A stretch of DNA of 64,000 nucleotides from Sideroxydans sp. (GCA_028710605.1 JAQTTU010000011.1:62001-126000), one strand, 5' to 3'. Positions 1-8,584 are shown, counted from the first letter of the stretch. Made by a program: numbers and translations. The notes: a model not told the origin generated them from the sequence alone.

Positions 1-1198
1 GTGCCAAATCTATCTGTTCGGCCTGCGCGCGGTCGCGCCGGTTGATCTGCATCACATCCTGCACGATGCGGTTCAAGCGCGACGTGTTATCCAGAATGAT
101 TTGCAGCAAACGCAATTTGGCCGGATCTTGCGCGGTCTCTTTCAACAACTCGGCGGCGTAGCTGATGGACGACAAGGGATTGCGCACTTCATGCGCGATG
201 TTCGCGGTCAGCCGCCCCAGTGCCGCCAGTTTGACCTGGCGCGCCTGCTCCTGCGCCCGCTGCATATCTTCCAGCACGACCACCGCACCCCAAAATCCCT
301 GGCGCTCTACAGACAAGAATCGCACGCGCGCCAGTTGTTTGGTCACCGGCAGGCGCAACACCTCGTGCCCCAACGCCTTGTTCTGCCGCCACGCGGCGTA
401 CATCGCCTCCAGCAAAGGCGAACACACGGCCAAACTCACTTGGGCGGATTTCGGAAAAACGTAACCGAGCAAGCGCTCCGCGCCCGGGTTGGATTGGCGC
501 ACCAGCCCGCGCTCGTCCACCACCAGCACGCCGTCCGGCATATCCTGAATCATCAGGCGGTTGGCTTCGGCCATGTTGGACAAATCCACGCCGCGCATGA
601 ACGCCAGCTTCTCGCTGGCCATGGCGTACTTGGACAAGGTATGCGCCAGCCAGGCCACGGCGAAATACGCCATGCACAGAATGCCCGCCTGCACGAACTG
701 CCCCGCAGACGCTTCCCGCACCAGCGCCGCATAGCTGTGTTCCAGCAGAATGGCGATGCTGGCCAGCGCCGCATACAGCAAAGTAATGCGGCCGCGACTG
801 ATCAACCCGGCGAAGGTCAGCGACACCAGCAGCAGCATGCCCAGATTGCTCTGGATACCGCCGCTGAAATAGATCAGCAGCGTGATGCAGGCAATATCGG
901 AAATCACCTGAAACGCGAGCTGCCATCCCGGACGCGGCTTGCGCAACATGACCGCCACCACCGAAACAACCGTCAGCGCGGAGTAGCCGACGCTGATCCA
1001 GAAGAAAGTGGTCTGCTCGCCGATATTCAGCGACAACGCCACCGAAAACAGCGTGGCCATAAACATCAGCAGCCCGCCGAGGATCAGCCGGTACAGATTA
1101 TAAAAACGCAGGGAACGCCAAAGACTTTCCGGCGAGAGCGGTTCTGCCGTCGGCAAAACGGGGAACAACCTGGTGAAGGGGGATGGATTATCCCGCAT
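1..1198 (-). CDS. pilS: PilS-like membrane sensor histidine kinase (3' part missing)
   Basis: Minus-strand frame open from an ATG at 1196-1198 and running off the left edge, so about 399 residues are seen and the ATPase domain is lost. The first ~180 residues hold about six hydrophobic helices, then a PAS-like segment (around residues 200-300) and the HisKA H-box ANIAHEVRNPLSS with the phospho-accepting His near residue 336. This order (six helices, PAS, HisKA) is that of PilS, which phosphorylates the sigma-54 activator PilR to control type IV pili. The partner pilR would lie outside the window. A generic NtrB-like kinase is the alternative. Confidence 0.85.
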   Translation of the reverse strand, partial: MRDNPSPFTRLFPVLPTAEPLSPESLWRSLRFYNLYRLILGGLLMFMATLFSVALSLNIGEQTTFFWISVGYSALTVVSVVAVMLRKPRPGWQLAFQVISDIACITLLIYFSGGIQSNLGMLLLVSLTFAGLISRGRITLLYAALASIAILLEHSYAALVREASAGQFVQAGILCMAYFAVAWLAHTLSKYAMASEKLAFMRGVDLSNMAEANRLMIQDMPDGVLVVDERGLVRQSNPGAERLLGYVFPKSAQVSLAVCSPLLEAMYAAWRQNKALGHEVLRLPVTKQLARVRFLSVERQGFWGAVVVLEDMQRAQEQARQVKLAALGRLTANIAHEVRNPLSSISYAAELLKETAQDPAKLRLLQIILDNTSRLNRIVQDVMQINRRDRAQAEQIDLA

Positions 1199-1203
1199 AA
1201 GAA

Positions 1204-1422
1204 TTATTTTGCCTGGTGCTCGCGGCGATGCGCATCGCTGCAATAGAAATTGCCTCCGGCAAGAATGCTCTCGCTCTTCGGCAAATGCACCCCGCAGCGC
1301 ACGCAACGCACCATGTCTTCACTGGCGGCAGCGACATCCTGTTTGGGCGGCTGCTTGCGGTAAGACCTGAGCAGCAGGTACACCACAATAATGACTGCCA
1401 GTATAAAAAATAAGCGGCTCAT
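1204..1422 (-). CDS. PP0621-family small membrane protein
   Basis: 72 residues. One N-terminal membrane helix (FFILAVIIVVYLLLR) is followed by a short cytoplasmic part with CVRCGVHLP and YCSDAHRREH, a Cys/His pattern typical of the PP0621 family and likely to bind one metal ion. The ATG at 1422 is preferred over an upstream in-frame start because GTGGAG lies about 8 bases before it. It sits 5 bases upstream of the pilS start on the same strand, an arrangement known from other betaproteobacteria. Function unknown. Confidence 0.75.
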   Translation of the reverse strand: MSRLFFILAVIIVVYLLLRSYRKQPPKQDVAAASEDMVRCVRCGVHLPKSESILAGGNFYCSDAHRREHQAK

Positions 1423-1537
1423 ACCAAAACTCCACAGAAATACGCGGGACACAGACGGATAAATTTCTCGAATTGATGATAGCACAACAGCCCGTCGCCA
1501 TCGGCTTCAGGGCGGATCGCTCCCGCCCCGCGACCGA

Positions 1538-1552
1538 TGGCACGGACATTGC
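1538..1552 (+). promoter_or_regulatory. sigma-54 promoter
   Basis: TGGCACGGACATTGC is an exact TGGCAC-N5-TTGC -24/-12 element. It lies 42 bases before the ATG at 1594. No TGT-N10-ACA NifA site was found within about 150 bases upstream. Confidence 0.75.
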
Positions 1553-1593
1553 TGAACTTCGGGCTCCCTCATTCATATACGACAAGGTGCCCC

Positions 1594-2151
1594 ATGCTAT
1601 TCGATGCTTACGAACAAAAAGGTCTGCTGTTCAACATGAACTTCAAGGAATCCGAAGGTAGTTTTGCCGGGTATCGCGGCGATCTGGTGCTGGAGCTGGG
1701 CGAAGTCGGCGACCTGCACGGCCACCGCAAGCCGCCCACCGCCACCATCAAGAACACCATCGTGCTGGCCGAGAACGACAAGATCAAACTGTACGTCGGC
1801 AGCCTCGACGAACTCGCGCTGCTGCCCAAGGTGCTGGACTACTACCAGGCCGATTTTGCGCCGGACGTGCGCATCATCCTGTTCGTGGTCAACATCAACA
1901 AGCCGTTGGTGATCGAAGTTGGCGGCTTGAGCATCGCCGCCATCGGCATGCAGGAAGGCCTGATCTGGAACGAGCTGATCGACATCGCCGCGCTGGACAA
2001 GGGCGACTTCAAAGGCCAGTCCGCCACTAAAAAGATCGTCACCGTTTACAAGGCGCTGTCCGACTACAAACCCAAAGGCGACAAGGTATCGTTCGACGAA
2101 GCGCTCACCCGCACCGTGGAACTCAAACGCGCGGGACGCGGGCCGGTATAA
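1594..2151 (+). CDS. Unknown cytoplasmic protein next to cowN
   Basis: 185 residues starting MLFDAYEQKG; an AAGGTG ribosome site precedes the ATG by about 5 bases, and the sigma-54 promoter at 1538 rules out the longer upstream start. No signal peptide or membrane helix. The sequence is acidic with alternating short strands and helices, and recurring hydrophobic stretches such as VRIILFVVNINKPLVIEV; there is no recognised domain, Cys cluster or nucleotide-binding loop. It is followed by a terminator-like hairpin and cowN. The promoter type and neighbour suggest a role in nitrogen-fixing cells; that is inference only. Confidence 0.8.
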   Translation: MLFDAYEQKGLLFNMNFKESEGSFAGYRGDLVLELGEVGDLHGHRKPPTATIKNTIVLAENDKIKLYVGSLDELALLPKVLDYYQADFAPDVRIILFVVNINKPLVIEVGGLSIAAIGMQEGLIWNELIDIAALDKGDFKGQSATKKIVTVYKALSDYKPKGDKVSFDEALTRTVELKRAGRGPV

Positions 2152-2163
2152 ATGTTGTCGCAC

Positions 2164-2201
2164 GCGCGGCCGATTGTTGCATCCGCGACAATCGGCCGCG
2201 C
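2164..2201 (+). terminator. Hairpin terminator-like structure
   Basis: A perfect 14-bp stem (GCGCGGCCGATTGT paired with ACAATCGGCCGCGC) with a 10-base loop, followed some 10 bases later by CTTTT. It follows the stop codon of the preceding gene by 12 bases. It may be an attenuator rather than a full stop, since cowN has no obvious promoter of its own. Confidence 0.6.
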
Positions 2202-2214
2202 ATTCGGCAACTTT

Positions 2215-2274
2215 TGTAGGTGCGAATTTATTCGCACGAATTGAGTGATATGTGCGAATAAATTCGCACCTACA
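2215..2274. repeat. Family A palindrome, copy 1
   Basis: About 60 bases: TGTAGGTGCGAATTTATTCGCAC, an unpaired centre of ~15 bases, then the reverse complement. Six copies occur in the window (also 11165, 24753, 31863, 33233, 57044). REP-like element. Confidence 0.9.
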
Positions 2275-2302
2275 AGCACCCAACCTACGCCTGCGATCAT
2301 TT

Positions 2303-2581
2303 ATGACTACGAGCAAAACCACCGACCGCTACATCAGCTTCGACGGCATAGACTGCAACGGCAACGCGCGCCGCGTGATGGAATTGATCGCACAATACCG
2401 GGATCCGTCCGACCCGTTCTGGGACTATTTCGCCGCCAAGCGCCAACCGCGCAGCGGCCCGCCGCCGGACGACTTGTTTCTGGTGCATTGCCACCTCAAC
2501 CAGATACGGGAATTGTTCGAAGAATGCGCCGACCAGCATGCGCTGGACTTGCTGTCGGCGTTGGAAGAAGAATGCTGCTGA
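2303..2581 (+). CDS. cowN: CowN, nitrogenase CO-protection protein
   Basis: 92 residues. CowN proteins sustain nitrogen fixation in the presence of carbon monoxide by protecting nitrogenase. The family hallmarks are visible: DRYISFDGIDCNGNARR near the start, FWDYFAAKR in the middle, DDLFLVHCHLNQIRELFEE, and the C-terminal EEECC. Length is normal for the family. The ATG at 2303 gives the conserved N-terminus; an upstream in-frame start would begin inside the palindromic repeat and is rejected. Probably co-expressed with the unknown gene before it. No own sigma-54 promoter was seen between the two genes. Confidence 0.9.
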   Translation: MTTSKTTDRYISFDGIDCNGNARRVMELIAQYRDPSDPFWDYFAAKRQPRSGPPPDDLFLVHCHLNQIRELFEECADQHALDLLSALEEECC

Positions 2582-2629
2582 AACCGGCGACTGCTTGTAG
2601 ATGCCCGTCTTTACTGGCTCGCCATCAAG

Positions 2630-3601
2630 TCACTCGGGGCTTTCGTCATCCCCGTTCACCGCTTTGCCGCGCTCGGCATCTATCGCGGGTTTGAGCCGCC
2701 CGGCTGCGTCGAGAAACTGATTGACGGGTTTATCGGCGCTCAGGCGCAGTGCCGGAGAATACAAATCGCTGATGTACAACTCATCGGCGAAAAGCCCGCT
2801 CTTCTGATAGTTGACCATCAACACCACGCCCGCCCCCAGCAACGCGACCAGCGCGGAAGCGAACGCGATGCGTTTCGGATGATTGGGGTTGATCGTGAGC
2901 AGATGGAAATACACCATGCCCGCCATGGCGGCGATCATCAACTGGCTGTCGAATTTCGTCAGAATTTCCAGCGACAGCGAATAGGCCGCCACGGAACAAA
3001 CCAGCGAAACCGCTTCTATCGCGATCAAACCGCAGGCAGCGATAAACAGATGGCGACCGAAGCGCGTTTGCCCGCCGAATAAACGGTTGGCCAACGTCCA
3101 GCCGCCCACCCACACCAGCGCTATCGCCAGCATGCCCACCAGCGCATTCACATAATGGATCGCCCCGGATTTCTCGGTGTCCTCGCCCCACGCGCTGACC
3201 AGCGTTAGCAGCACCATCAAGGCCAAGCCGGCCAGCGCGGGCGGCCAGCCTTCCCAGCCGTGGCTGGTGGTATCGCGCCTGGCATCGACCACGGCGAAGT
3301 CGGCGCTGCGCACGCGCAGATTGGTGTGCCCCAGCCGGAACACCGTGTCGCCGTCCAAGCTCAACTGATTGCGGCGGCGGCCTTTGAAAATCACCCCGTT
3401 CCTGCTGTCGAGATCGCGCACTTGCAGGCCGCCGTCCTCGCCGATCTCAACCAGCGCGTGCTGCGGCGAAGCATGCAAATCGTCCAGAATAAATTCGTTG
3501 TCGTAGCCGCGACCGATGCGGATAGGCAACGCCTCCACACGCTGGCGGTGGCGCACCTCGCCGTTGCGCGCCAACACTTCCACATAGAACGGCGCGTTCA
3601 T
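2630..3601 (-). CDS. FHA-domain membrane protein
   Basis: 323 residues. Residues ~20-95 form an FHA phosphothreonine-binding domain (IGRGYDNEFILDD, SPQHALVE, DLDSRNGV). After residue ~120 come five or six membrane helices and a short hydrophilic tail. The start overlaps the last four bases of the protease gene (ATGA), so the two are translationally coupled. The soluble FHA domain would face the cytoplasm and the protease partner the periplasm, suggesting a signalling or quality-control pair. Substrates unknown. Confidence 0.85.
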   Translation of the reverse strand: MNAPFYVEVLARNGEVRHRQRVEALPIRIGRGYDNEFILDDLHASPQHALVEIGEDGGLQVRDLDSRNGVIFKGRRRNQLSLDGDTVFRLGHTNLRVRSADFAVVDARRDTTSHGWEGWPPALAGLALMVLLTLVSAWGEDTEKSGAIHYVNALVGMLAIALVWVGGWTLANRLFGGQTRFGRHLFIAACGLIAIEAVSLVCSVAAYSLSLEILTKFDSQLMIAAMAGMVYFHLLTINPNHPKRIAFASALVALLGAGVVLMVNYQKSGLFADELYISDLYSPALRLSADKPVNQFLDAAGRLKPAIDAERGKAVNGDDESPE

Positions 3602-4899
3602 GGTTGCACCTCCTTCTCCAGCGATTCAAGGAAGATGCGCGCGATGCGCAAGCCGTTCGGATACGACACCCCGTTCGCCTCGACCCGGCTTTGCAGCGTC
3701 ATGCGGCTGGCATCGGTGCTCGCGGTGAGCAACGTAAAATCGTACAGCTCGGGGAATTTGCGGTAAGCGCGCATGCACAGCACCGCGCGCACGGGCAGCT
3801 TGCCGTTGCTCACAAACTGCTCGATGCATTGCGGCGCGGTCAAACGCAAATCCTTGTGCCATCCCACATTCTGGCTTTTGAACAGCTTGCTCGCCAACCC
3901 GGCAAAACGCCACGCCCCCAACTCGTCGCTTTGAATGCGCTTGTGCTGGATCGAAACATTCCCGGTCTCCAACTGCCCCGACACGAAAATCGCCGACTCC
4001 ATCGCGCAACTCACCTGATCCACGGCGTAAGTTTTGTCCGGCTTGTCATTCGACCAACCCCAACAGCGCACCTGATCCGACTCCCACACCGGCACCCGGT
4101 ACGGGTTCAATTCCTTGAAAGTCAGCGGCGTACCGCCCAGCTTGTCCACCATCGTCGTCTGGTGCGCCAGCAACTGCTGCCCGACGACCAACTTGAAATC
4201 CGCAGGCGGCGATTTTTGCGCGGCCACTTGCTTCAGCAGGTCGCGCACAAAACGCACCGGCACCAGAAAACTCACCAGCTCCCCGTCCGTGCGCTTGGAA
4301 ACATTCACCCCCGCCACGCGCCCCTCCACCGTCACATTCGGCCCGCCGCTCATGCCCGCATTGATCGCCCCGGTGAACATCAACTGATCGTAAAAACTGC
4401 GGCTCACAATCCCGTTATATGCCCCCTCCGAAATGGCGAAACCCAAGTCCAGCGGATTGCCCAGCGAATACAAATACTGCCCCTGCTTCAGTTGCGGCAA
4501 CGCCTCCGGCACTTTAAAAAACCCGCTGCCCTTGCGGTCGATGCGCACCACCGCCAGATCGTGCAGCACATCCACCGCCAGCAACTCCACCGCCCCGCGC
4601 CGGCCATCGGTATCGCGGTACTCGCCGACATAAGTCTCCGGCTCCAGCGCCACCTGCGACATCACGTGATAATTCGTCACCACCAGATCGCTGGTTCCCA
4701 CCATAAACCCCGACCCCACCGACGACTGCGTACGCCCGCTCTTCAACAACACCCGCACCTGCAACAAATCGCCCTTCGCCGCCGCGTACAACCGCTGCGC
4801 GGTAGAAGAAGGCGCGGGCAAACTCGCGGCATCATCGGCAGACTGCGCCAGCGCGGCGCTGCAAAACAACGACATCAGCAACAGGAAAATGGCTCTCAT
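3598..4899 (-). CDS. Exported trypsin-like serine protease
   Basis: 433 residues with a clear signal peptide (MRAIFLLLMSLFCSAALAQ). An S1/S1C-type protease domain covers about residues 45-215 with the triad His78 (TNYHVM), Asp114 (LHDLAVV) and Ser184 (GMSGGP). No PDZ domain follows; instead there is a ~200-residue C-terminal region of unknown fold with several Cys residues. This resembles the DegP fold only in the catalytic part. First gene of a two-gene operon with the FHA membrane protein. Confidence 0.85.
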   Translation of the reverse strand: MRAIFLLLMSLFCSAALAQSADDAASLPAPSSTAQRLYAAAKGDLLQVRVLLKSGRTQSSVGSGFMVGTSDLVVTNYHVMSQVALEPETYVGEYRDTDGRRGAVELLAVDVLHDLAVVRIDRKGSGFFKVPEALPQLKQGQYLYSLGNPLDLGFAISEGAYNGIVSRSFYDQLMFTGAINAGMSGGPNVTVEGRVAGVNVSKRTDGELVSFLVPVRFVRDLLKQVAAQKSPPADFKLVVGQQLLAHQTTMVDKLGGTPLTFKELNPYRVPVWESDQVRCWGWSNDKPDKTYAVDQVSCAMESAIFVSGQLETGNVSIQHKRIQSDELGAWRFAGLASKLFKSQNVGWHKDLRLTAPQCIEQFVSNGKLPVRAVLCMRAYRKFPELYDFTLLTASTDASRMTLQSRVEANGVSYPNGLRIARIFLESLEKEVQP

Positions 4900-4988
4900 G
4901 CGGGACTTTCAAATAATGGCGGGCGAGGGATTATAGACATCTGCGCGTTTAAATAGGGAAGCTCGGATTTGGAAAACAAACATCAGCG

Positions 4989-5095
4989 GAATGCCCGTCG
5001 ATAGGCGATCTGCACCATGCCATGCCTTGTAGATCGCCTATTGACGGGCGTTGCCGAGCAACTGGTTTATTCCCTCTCCCACCGGGGGAGCAACC
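4989..5095. repeat. Composite B+D repeat, left arm
   Basis: Family B (GATGCCCGTCAATAGGCGATCT type) as an inverted pair, joined to a family D core (CCCTCTCCCACCGGGGGAG). The reverse complement of 8108-8216 aligns along its whole length with few changes, so it forms ~100-bp inverted repeats with that segment, enclosing a 3.2-kb segment. Confidence 0.7.
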
Positions 5096-5105
5096 GTGTT
5101 CTAAG

Positions 5106-6056
5106 TCAAGCGGTTTTCGGATTCCACGGAGTGTTGTTTTTCAACATCGAATTCATAATGATTAACAGCTTTCTCATGCAAGCGACGATGACCACTTTAG
5201 GCGGTTTGCCCGCTTTCTTCAGGCGTTCAGCGAACGTCTTGATCGTATCGTTGCAACGCATCGCTGTTATTGCCGCCATGTACAAAACCGCCCGCACATC
5301 GGCGCGCCCACCCCAAATGAAGCGCTTTCCGCGATGCTTGCCGCTGTCGTTCGCCAGCGGGGCAACACCGGCCAATGCCGCGATCTCGCGGCGGTTCAAC
5401 GTCCCCAGTTCGGGGTATTTCGCCAGCATGGTCAGGGTTGTCACCGCCCCCACACCCGGAATTCCCCGCAACAAATCGTCCTTGGCGCGCCACGCATCCG
5501 ACCCGCGCAAGCGCTTGGACAGGTCGCTATCGGCTGCGGCAATCCGTTTATCCAGCCACGCAATGTGCTGCTTCAAACTTTTTTGCAGCGGTTTCGTGGC
5601 CGCCGTGCCGAGCCGGAGGGTTTCTTGAACCCGCATGTCAACCAACTGCCGCCGCCTGCTCACCATATCGTCCAAGGCGCGGGTGTCCGCATCCTTGAGC
5701 GGGCGGGCTTGCGGGCGAATGGCTTTGGCAAACGCCGCCAGTACGGCAGCATCCACCTAGTCCGTCTTGGCCAACTGGCCGGTGGCTTTGGCGAAGTCGC
5801 GGGCTTGGCGCGGGTTAATCACGGCGACGGGCAATCCTTTGCTGGCCAGCTCGGTCGCAATGCGCACTTCCAATCCGCCCGTGGCCTCCATCACGATCAA
5901 AGTCGGGGCAAGTTCTTTCAAGCGGCTGACAACTTGGCGAACTCCGGCCTCATCATAAGCGACGTGCAACGCCTGTACCGATGGCTCGATGCGCACGTCC
6001 AATGTGGATTTGGACACATCGATGCCGACAAATTTCTCCACTATCGTTTCGTTCAT
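5106..6056 (-). pseudogene. IS110-family transposase interrupted by an amber codon
   Basis: Two abutting open parts in the same frame: the N-terminal 100 residues (VGIDVSKSTLDV, EATGGLE, AKATGQLAKTD) and a C-terminal 216 residues (IPGVGAVTTLTMLAKYPELG, GGRADVRAVLYMA) divided by TAG at 5757-5759. The N-part is the DEDD RuvC-like domain, the C-part the IS116/IS110/IS902 domain with the usual Ser region (ANDSGKHRG). The stop falls just after the third acidic residue (KTD) and before the expected VDA, so a full enzyme needs read-through. The ATG at 6056 follows a GGATGG site. No sharp terminal repeats are seen, as normal for IS110 proper. Confidence 0.85.
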
Positions 6057-6099
6057 GGCACCCATCCTTGCAAAAATGCGGGCTTATTTGCCCAAGCAA

Positions 6100-6210
6100 C
6101 CGTTCGGGTTATCAGTGAAACACCGGCTCGACGCTCCTTGCTCTCCCACGGGCTTGGTGTCCCAAGGGTTAATCGAGCTGCCGAGCCGGGCGAGACTAAA
6201 TTAACTACCT
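6100..6210 (-). ncRNA. Candidate IS110 bridge RNA region
   Basis: Non-coding stretch upstream of the transposase start. It can fold into an outer 8-bp stem (6123-6130 with 6182-6189, CCGGCTCG/CGAGCCGG) enclosing a 5-bp hairpin (6153-6157 with 6162-6166, CTTGG/CCAAG). IS110-group elements are known to encode a bridge RNA in this position. Limits and loops were not defined; low confidence. Confidence 0.3.
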
Positions 6211-6291
6211 ACAGCAAATTCATGTCCAGCAAAACGAAACATACAAGGGTTAGGGTGGGGGAACGCTCTTCGATTGCCACTCATCTTTCTC

Positions 6292-6470
6292 CGTTCGTGC
6301 TGAGCATGTCGAAGCATGAGCGGATTTTTACAAATTCAAAACCTACCTCAGACCGTTCGTCCTGAGCCTGTCGAAGGATGGGCGAAGCCCGCTGGTTTTT
6401 TTGTAGATCAAAACCGACCCCGTTCGTGGTGAGCCCTTCGATACACTCAGGACAGGCTTGTCGAACCACA
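6292..6470. repeat. Family H repeats (CGTTCGTCCTGAGCCTGTCGAAGG type)
   Basis: Three tandem or inverted copies of a motif of the form CCGTTCG-CTGAGC-TGTCGAAG. Related copies occur near 7985-8050, 41428, 41853-41908 and 57505-57532. Confidence 0.75.
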
Positions 6471-6484
6471 AGTAGCTGCGAGCA

Positions 6485-6692
6485 CAGATTGCCGGGGGTT
6501 GCCCGGCGGCAAGTCACTTTTTCTTGCTTCGCCAAGAAAAAGTAACCAAAAAGAAGGCGACCCCGGTGCGCCGCCCACTTCGTGGGTACCCTGCGTTGCT
6601 CGACTGGTCAGGCGGCTGCGGAACTCGCTACGCTCAAACAGTCCTCGCCGAAATCCCCTGACCAGCCTGCGCTACTCGGCGGCGTACAGGGG
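6485..6692. repeat. Family I long inverted repeat, left copy
   Basis: About 208 bases matching the reverse complement of 7764-7972 with a few differences. Open frames inside it (KSLFLASPRKSNQKEGD type) are repeat-derived and not real genes. The pair encloses the cargo gene at 6774. Confidence 0.85.
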
Positions 6693-6773
6693 TTGGAAAG
6701 GCTAAAATTCAAAACACCGCTTGGGCACTTTGTGCCCAAGCTACTTAACTTATGAAGGATTGGGAGAATTCGA

Positions 6774-7463
6774 ATGAATTTTTTGCATCTCTTAACAATA
6801 ACAACATTGCTATTTGAAATACCCGCCGTAGCTCATTCCAGCGATGAATGTGATTCAAAAGATACTCTCAAGTCGCATGCTGGGCATTATTCAAGAAAGG
6901 CATTTTGGGAAAATCTACCCAAACTAAAAAATTGGCCTGTTACTTTGGAAAAATTTAATAGCTATGACTCAAGCGCAATCAATATTTCTGCAAATGGCGG
7001 TATCGCGTCTATTGATGGCTGGCATGAAATTGGCGCTGTCACATGCGTCCATTTTCAAGGTAAAGAGTTGTGGGCAAAGAATCCCTACGTTTCCACAAAT
7101 GCCTGGATAGGACCATTTATTCATGTTGGCATGGCCAATACCGATGACATCAGTTACTTCGACAGAATATTCGGCGAGGGCTGCTACACAAGCAACAAGC
7201 AAGAACGCTGGTGCTTCCAATCTGGCACCATCATTATTGATTCAGAACGTCATAGTGCCAAACTCGTACTCGATACATCTGAAATGCCAACCTATGGAAA
7301 TTCTCTCTCCATCGATAAAAAGGATGGGTTCTTGGTTTTCGTTCCAAGCAGTGATGGATGGAAAATATTTCAAGACACGTTCGTTTCGGCGGACGGGCAT
7401 AAAGACATTGATCCTGCTAATTCTTTACCTTGGCGAGTTCTCAAACGCTTGCATGAGAAGTGA
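6774..7463 (+). CDS. Unknown exported protein, cargo between inverted repeats
   Basis: 229 residues with a signal peptide-like start (MNFLHLLTITTLLFEIPAVAHS). No recognised domain; four to five Cys in the mature part (ECDSKD, VTCVHF, EGCYTS, RWCFQS) could form disulfides in the periplasm. Codon use is strongly AT-rich compared with all neighbours, which points to recent acquisition. It lies alone between the two family I inverted repeats. A GGGAG site lies about 9 bases before the ATG. Confidence 0.7.
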   Translation: MNFLHLLTITTLLFEIPAVAHSSDECDSKDTLKSHAGHYSRKAFWENLPKLKNWPVTLEKFNSYDSSAINISANGGIASIDGWHEIGAVTCVHFQGKELWAKNPYVSTNAWIGPFIHVGMANTDDISYFDRIFGEGCYTSNKQERWCFQSGTIIIDSERHSAKLVLDTSEMPTYGNSLSIDKKDGFLVFVPSSDGWKIFQDTFVSADGHKDIDPANSLPWRVLKRLHEK

Positions 7464-7763
7464 GCCAAGGGTGGGCGCGAAGTTCCTACCCTTGCTTTTG
7501 GTTTTTTACTTTTCTTTCCCATGTGTGCCGCCGAGTAGCCCGCGTAGGGCGCAATAACCAACGGGCATTGCGCCGTATGATTGAAAGCAAAATATCCGGC
7601 GCAATAAAGATTGTGCCCTACGAAAGCGAAACTGCTACCACCCTGCGTCCCTTCCGCATCAAACATTCCCTCCGCTTTGCTGGTGGGCGCGAAGCGCCCA
7701 CCAGCCACAAAAAGAAACGTGGGCACTTGCCCACACAAAACCGGATTTGATTTTGACTTTCCC

Positions 7764-7972
7764 TCCCCTGTACGCCGCCGAGTAGCGCAGGCTGGTCAGG
7801 GGATTTCGGCGAGGACTGTTTGAGCGTAGCGAGTTCCGCAGCCGCCTGACCAGCCGAGCAACGCAGGGAACCGCGCAGCGGCGGCGCACCGGGGTCGCCT
7901 TCTTTTTGGTTACTTTTTCTTGGCGAAGCAAGAAAAAGTGACTTGCCGCCGGGCAACCCCCGGCAATCTGTG
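7764..7972. repeat. Family I long inverted repeat, right copy
   Basis: Reverse-complement partner of 6485-6692; about 209 bases. Confidence 0.85.
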
Positions 7973-8107
7973 CGTTCAGCAACTTGTGGTTCGACAAGCT
8001 CAGGACGAACGGTCTGAGGTGGGCACGCTTCGACGAGCTCAGCACGAACGGCGGCGGCATTGATTTAGCAAGAAGAGAAAATACAACGAGTGTTCCCCCA
8101 CCCTAAC

Positions 8108-8216
8108 CCTCCCCCGGTGGGAGAGGGGACAAAACCGGTTGCTCCGCAACGCCCGTCAATCGGCGATCTGCATCATGCACTTCATGGAGATGCCCTATTG
8201 ACGGCCATCTCCATGA
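8108..8216. repeat. Composite D+B repeat, right arm
   Basis: Inverted partner of 4989-5095 containing family D and a family B pair in mirrored order. A weaker third composite copy lies at about 49369-49430. Confidence 0.7.
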
Positions 8217-8271
8217 GGTAGGTATTTCGGAAAGTCGCCCTTGCGTATCCGGCGACAAGACAGGCGCAGCT

Positions 8272-8541
8272 TTAATTCGTCCCGCTCAACTCATCACCCA
8301 GACACCCGATCGGCTCCCCCAACGTCCCCTCCGCATCGGTCTCAAACCGCACCAGAAAAATTTCTTCCTGCGGCATTTCCTCCACGTGCCCCACATTCAC
8401 CACCACGCCGCGCGCGCCGCTGGCGACGAGCAAGGCATCGGGCGCGAGGCCGGGGATGGCGCTGTCGCCGGTTTCTTCCAGTGCTTCGTTGAAGAGGTCT
8501 TGCGAGGCGAACACCATGTCGCCCATTTGAAATTTGCTCAT
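8272..8541 (-). CDS. nifZ: NifZ-type nitrogen fixation protein
   Basis: 89 residues from the ATG at 8541, which follows GAGGTG by 6 bases. The pattern MGDMVFA, PDALLVASGARGVVVNVGHVEE, EEIFLVRFE and EPIGCLGDEL is that of the NifZ family, which assists maturation of the MoFe protein P-cluster. No cysteine cluster and no membrane helix. It is the last gene of the nifE-nifN-nifX series, separated from the previous gene by two family D repeats. Confidence 0.75.
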   Translation of the reverse strand: MSKFQMGDMVFASQDLFNEALEETGDSAIPGLAPDALLVASGARGVVVNVGHVEEMPQEEIFLVRFETDAEGTLGEPIGCLGDELSGTN

Positions 8542-8584
8542 TAGCTTCACCTCACTCCAATTCTGTTTTGATTCTCGACTTGCA

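Larger units (their letters stand above)
7464..8271. other. Gene-free repeat zone
   Basis: No supported gene. It contains family I (7764-7972), family H (about 7985-8050) and the composite D+B repeat (8108-8216). Confidence 0.7.

Noticed and set aside
101-1246. Long plus-strand open frame opposite pilS
   Set aside because: Its residue pattern (His/Arg/Gln-rich, no domain) is that of an antisense shadow; the minus strand encodes a complete kinase pattern.
1537-1593. Longer start for the cowN-linked gene
   Set aside because: It would start inside the sigma-54 promoter, upstream of the expected transcript start.
6499-6705. Small frame KSLFLASPRKSNQKEGD and its mirror near 7618-7956
   Set aside because: Encoded by the family I repeat on both sides; a frequent false ORF.
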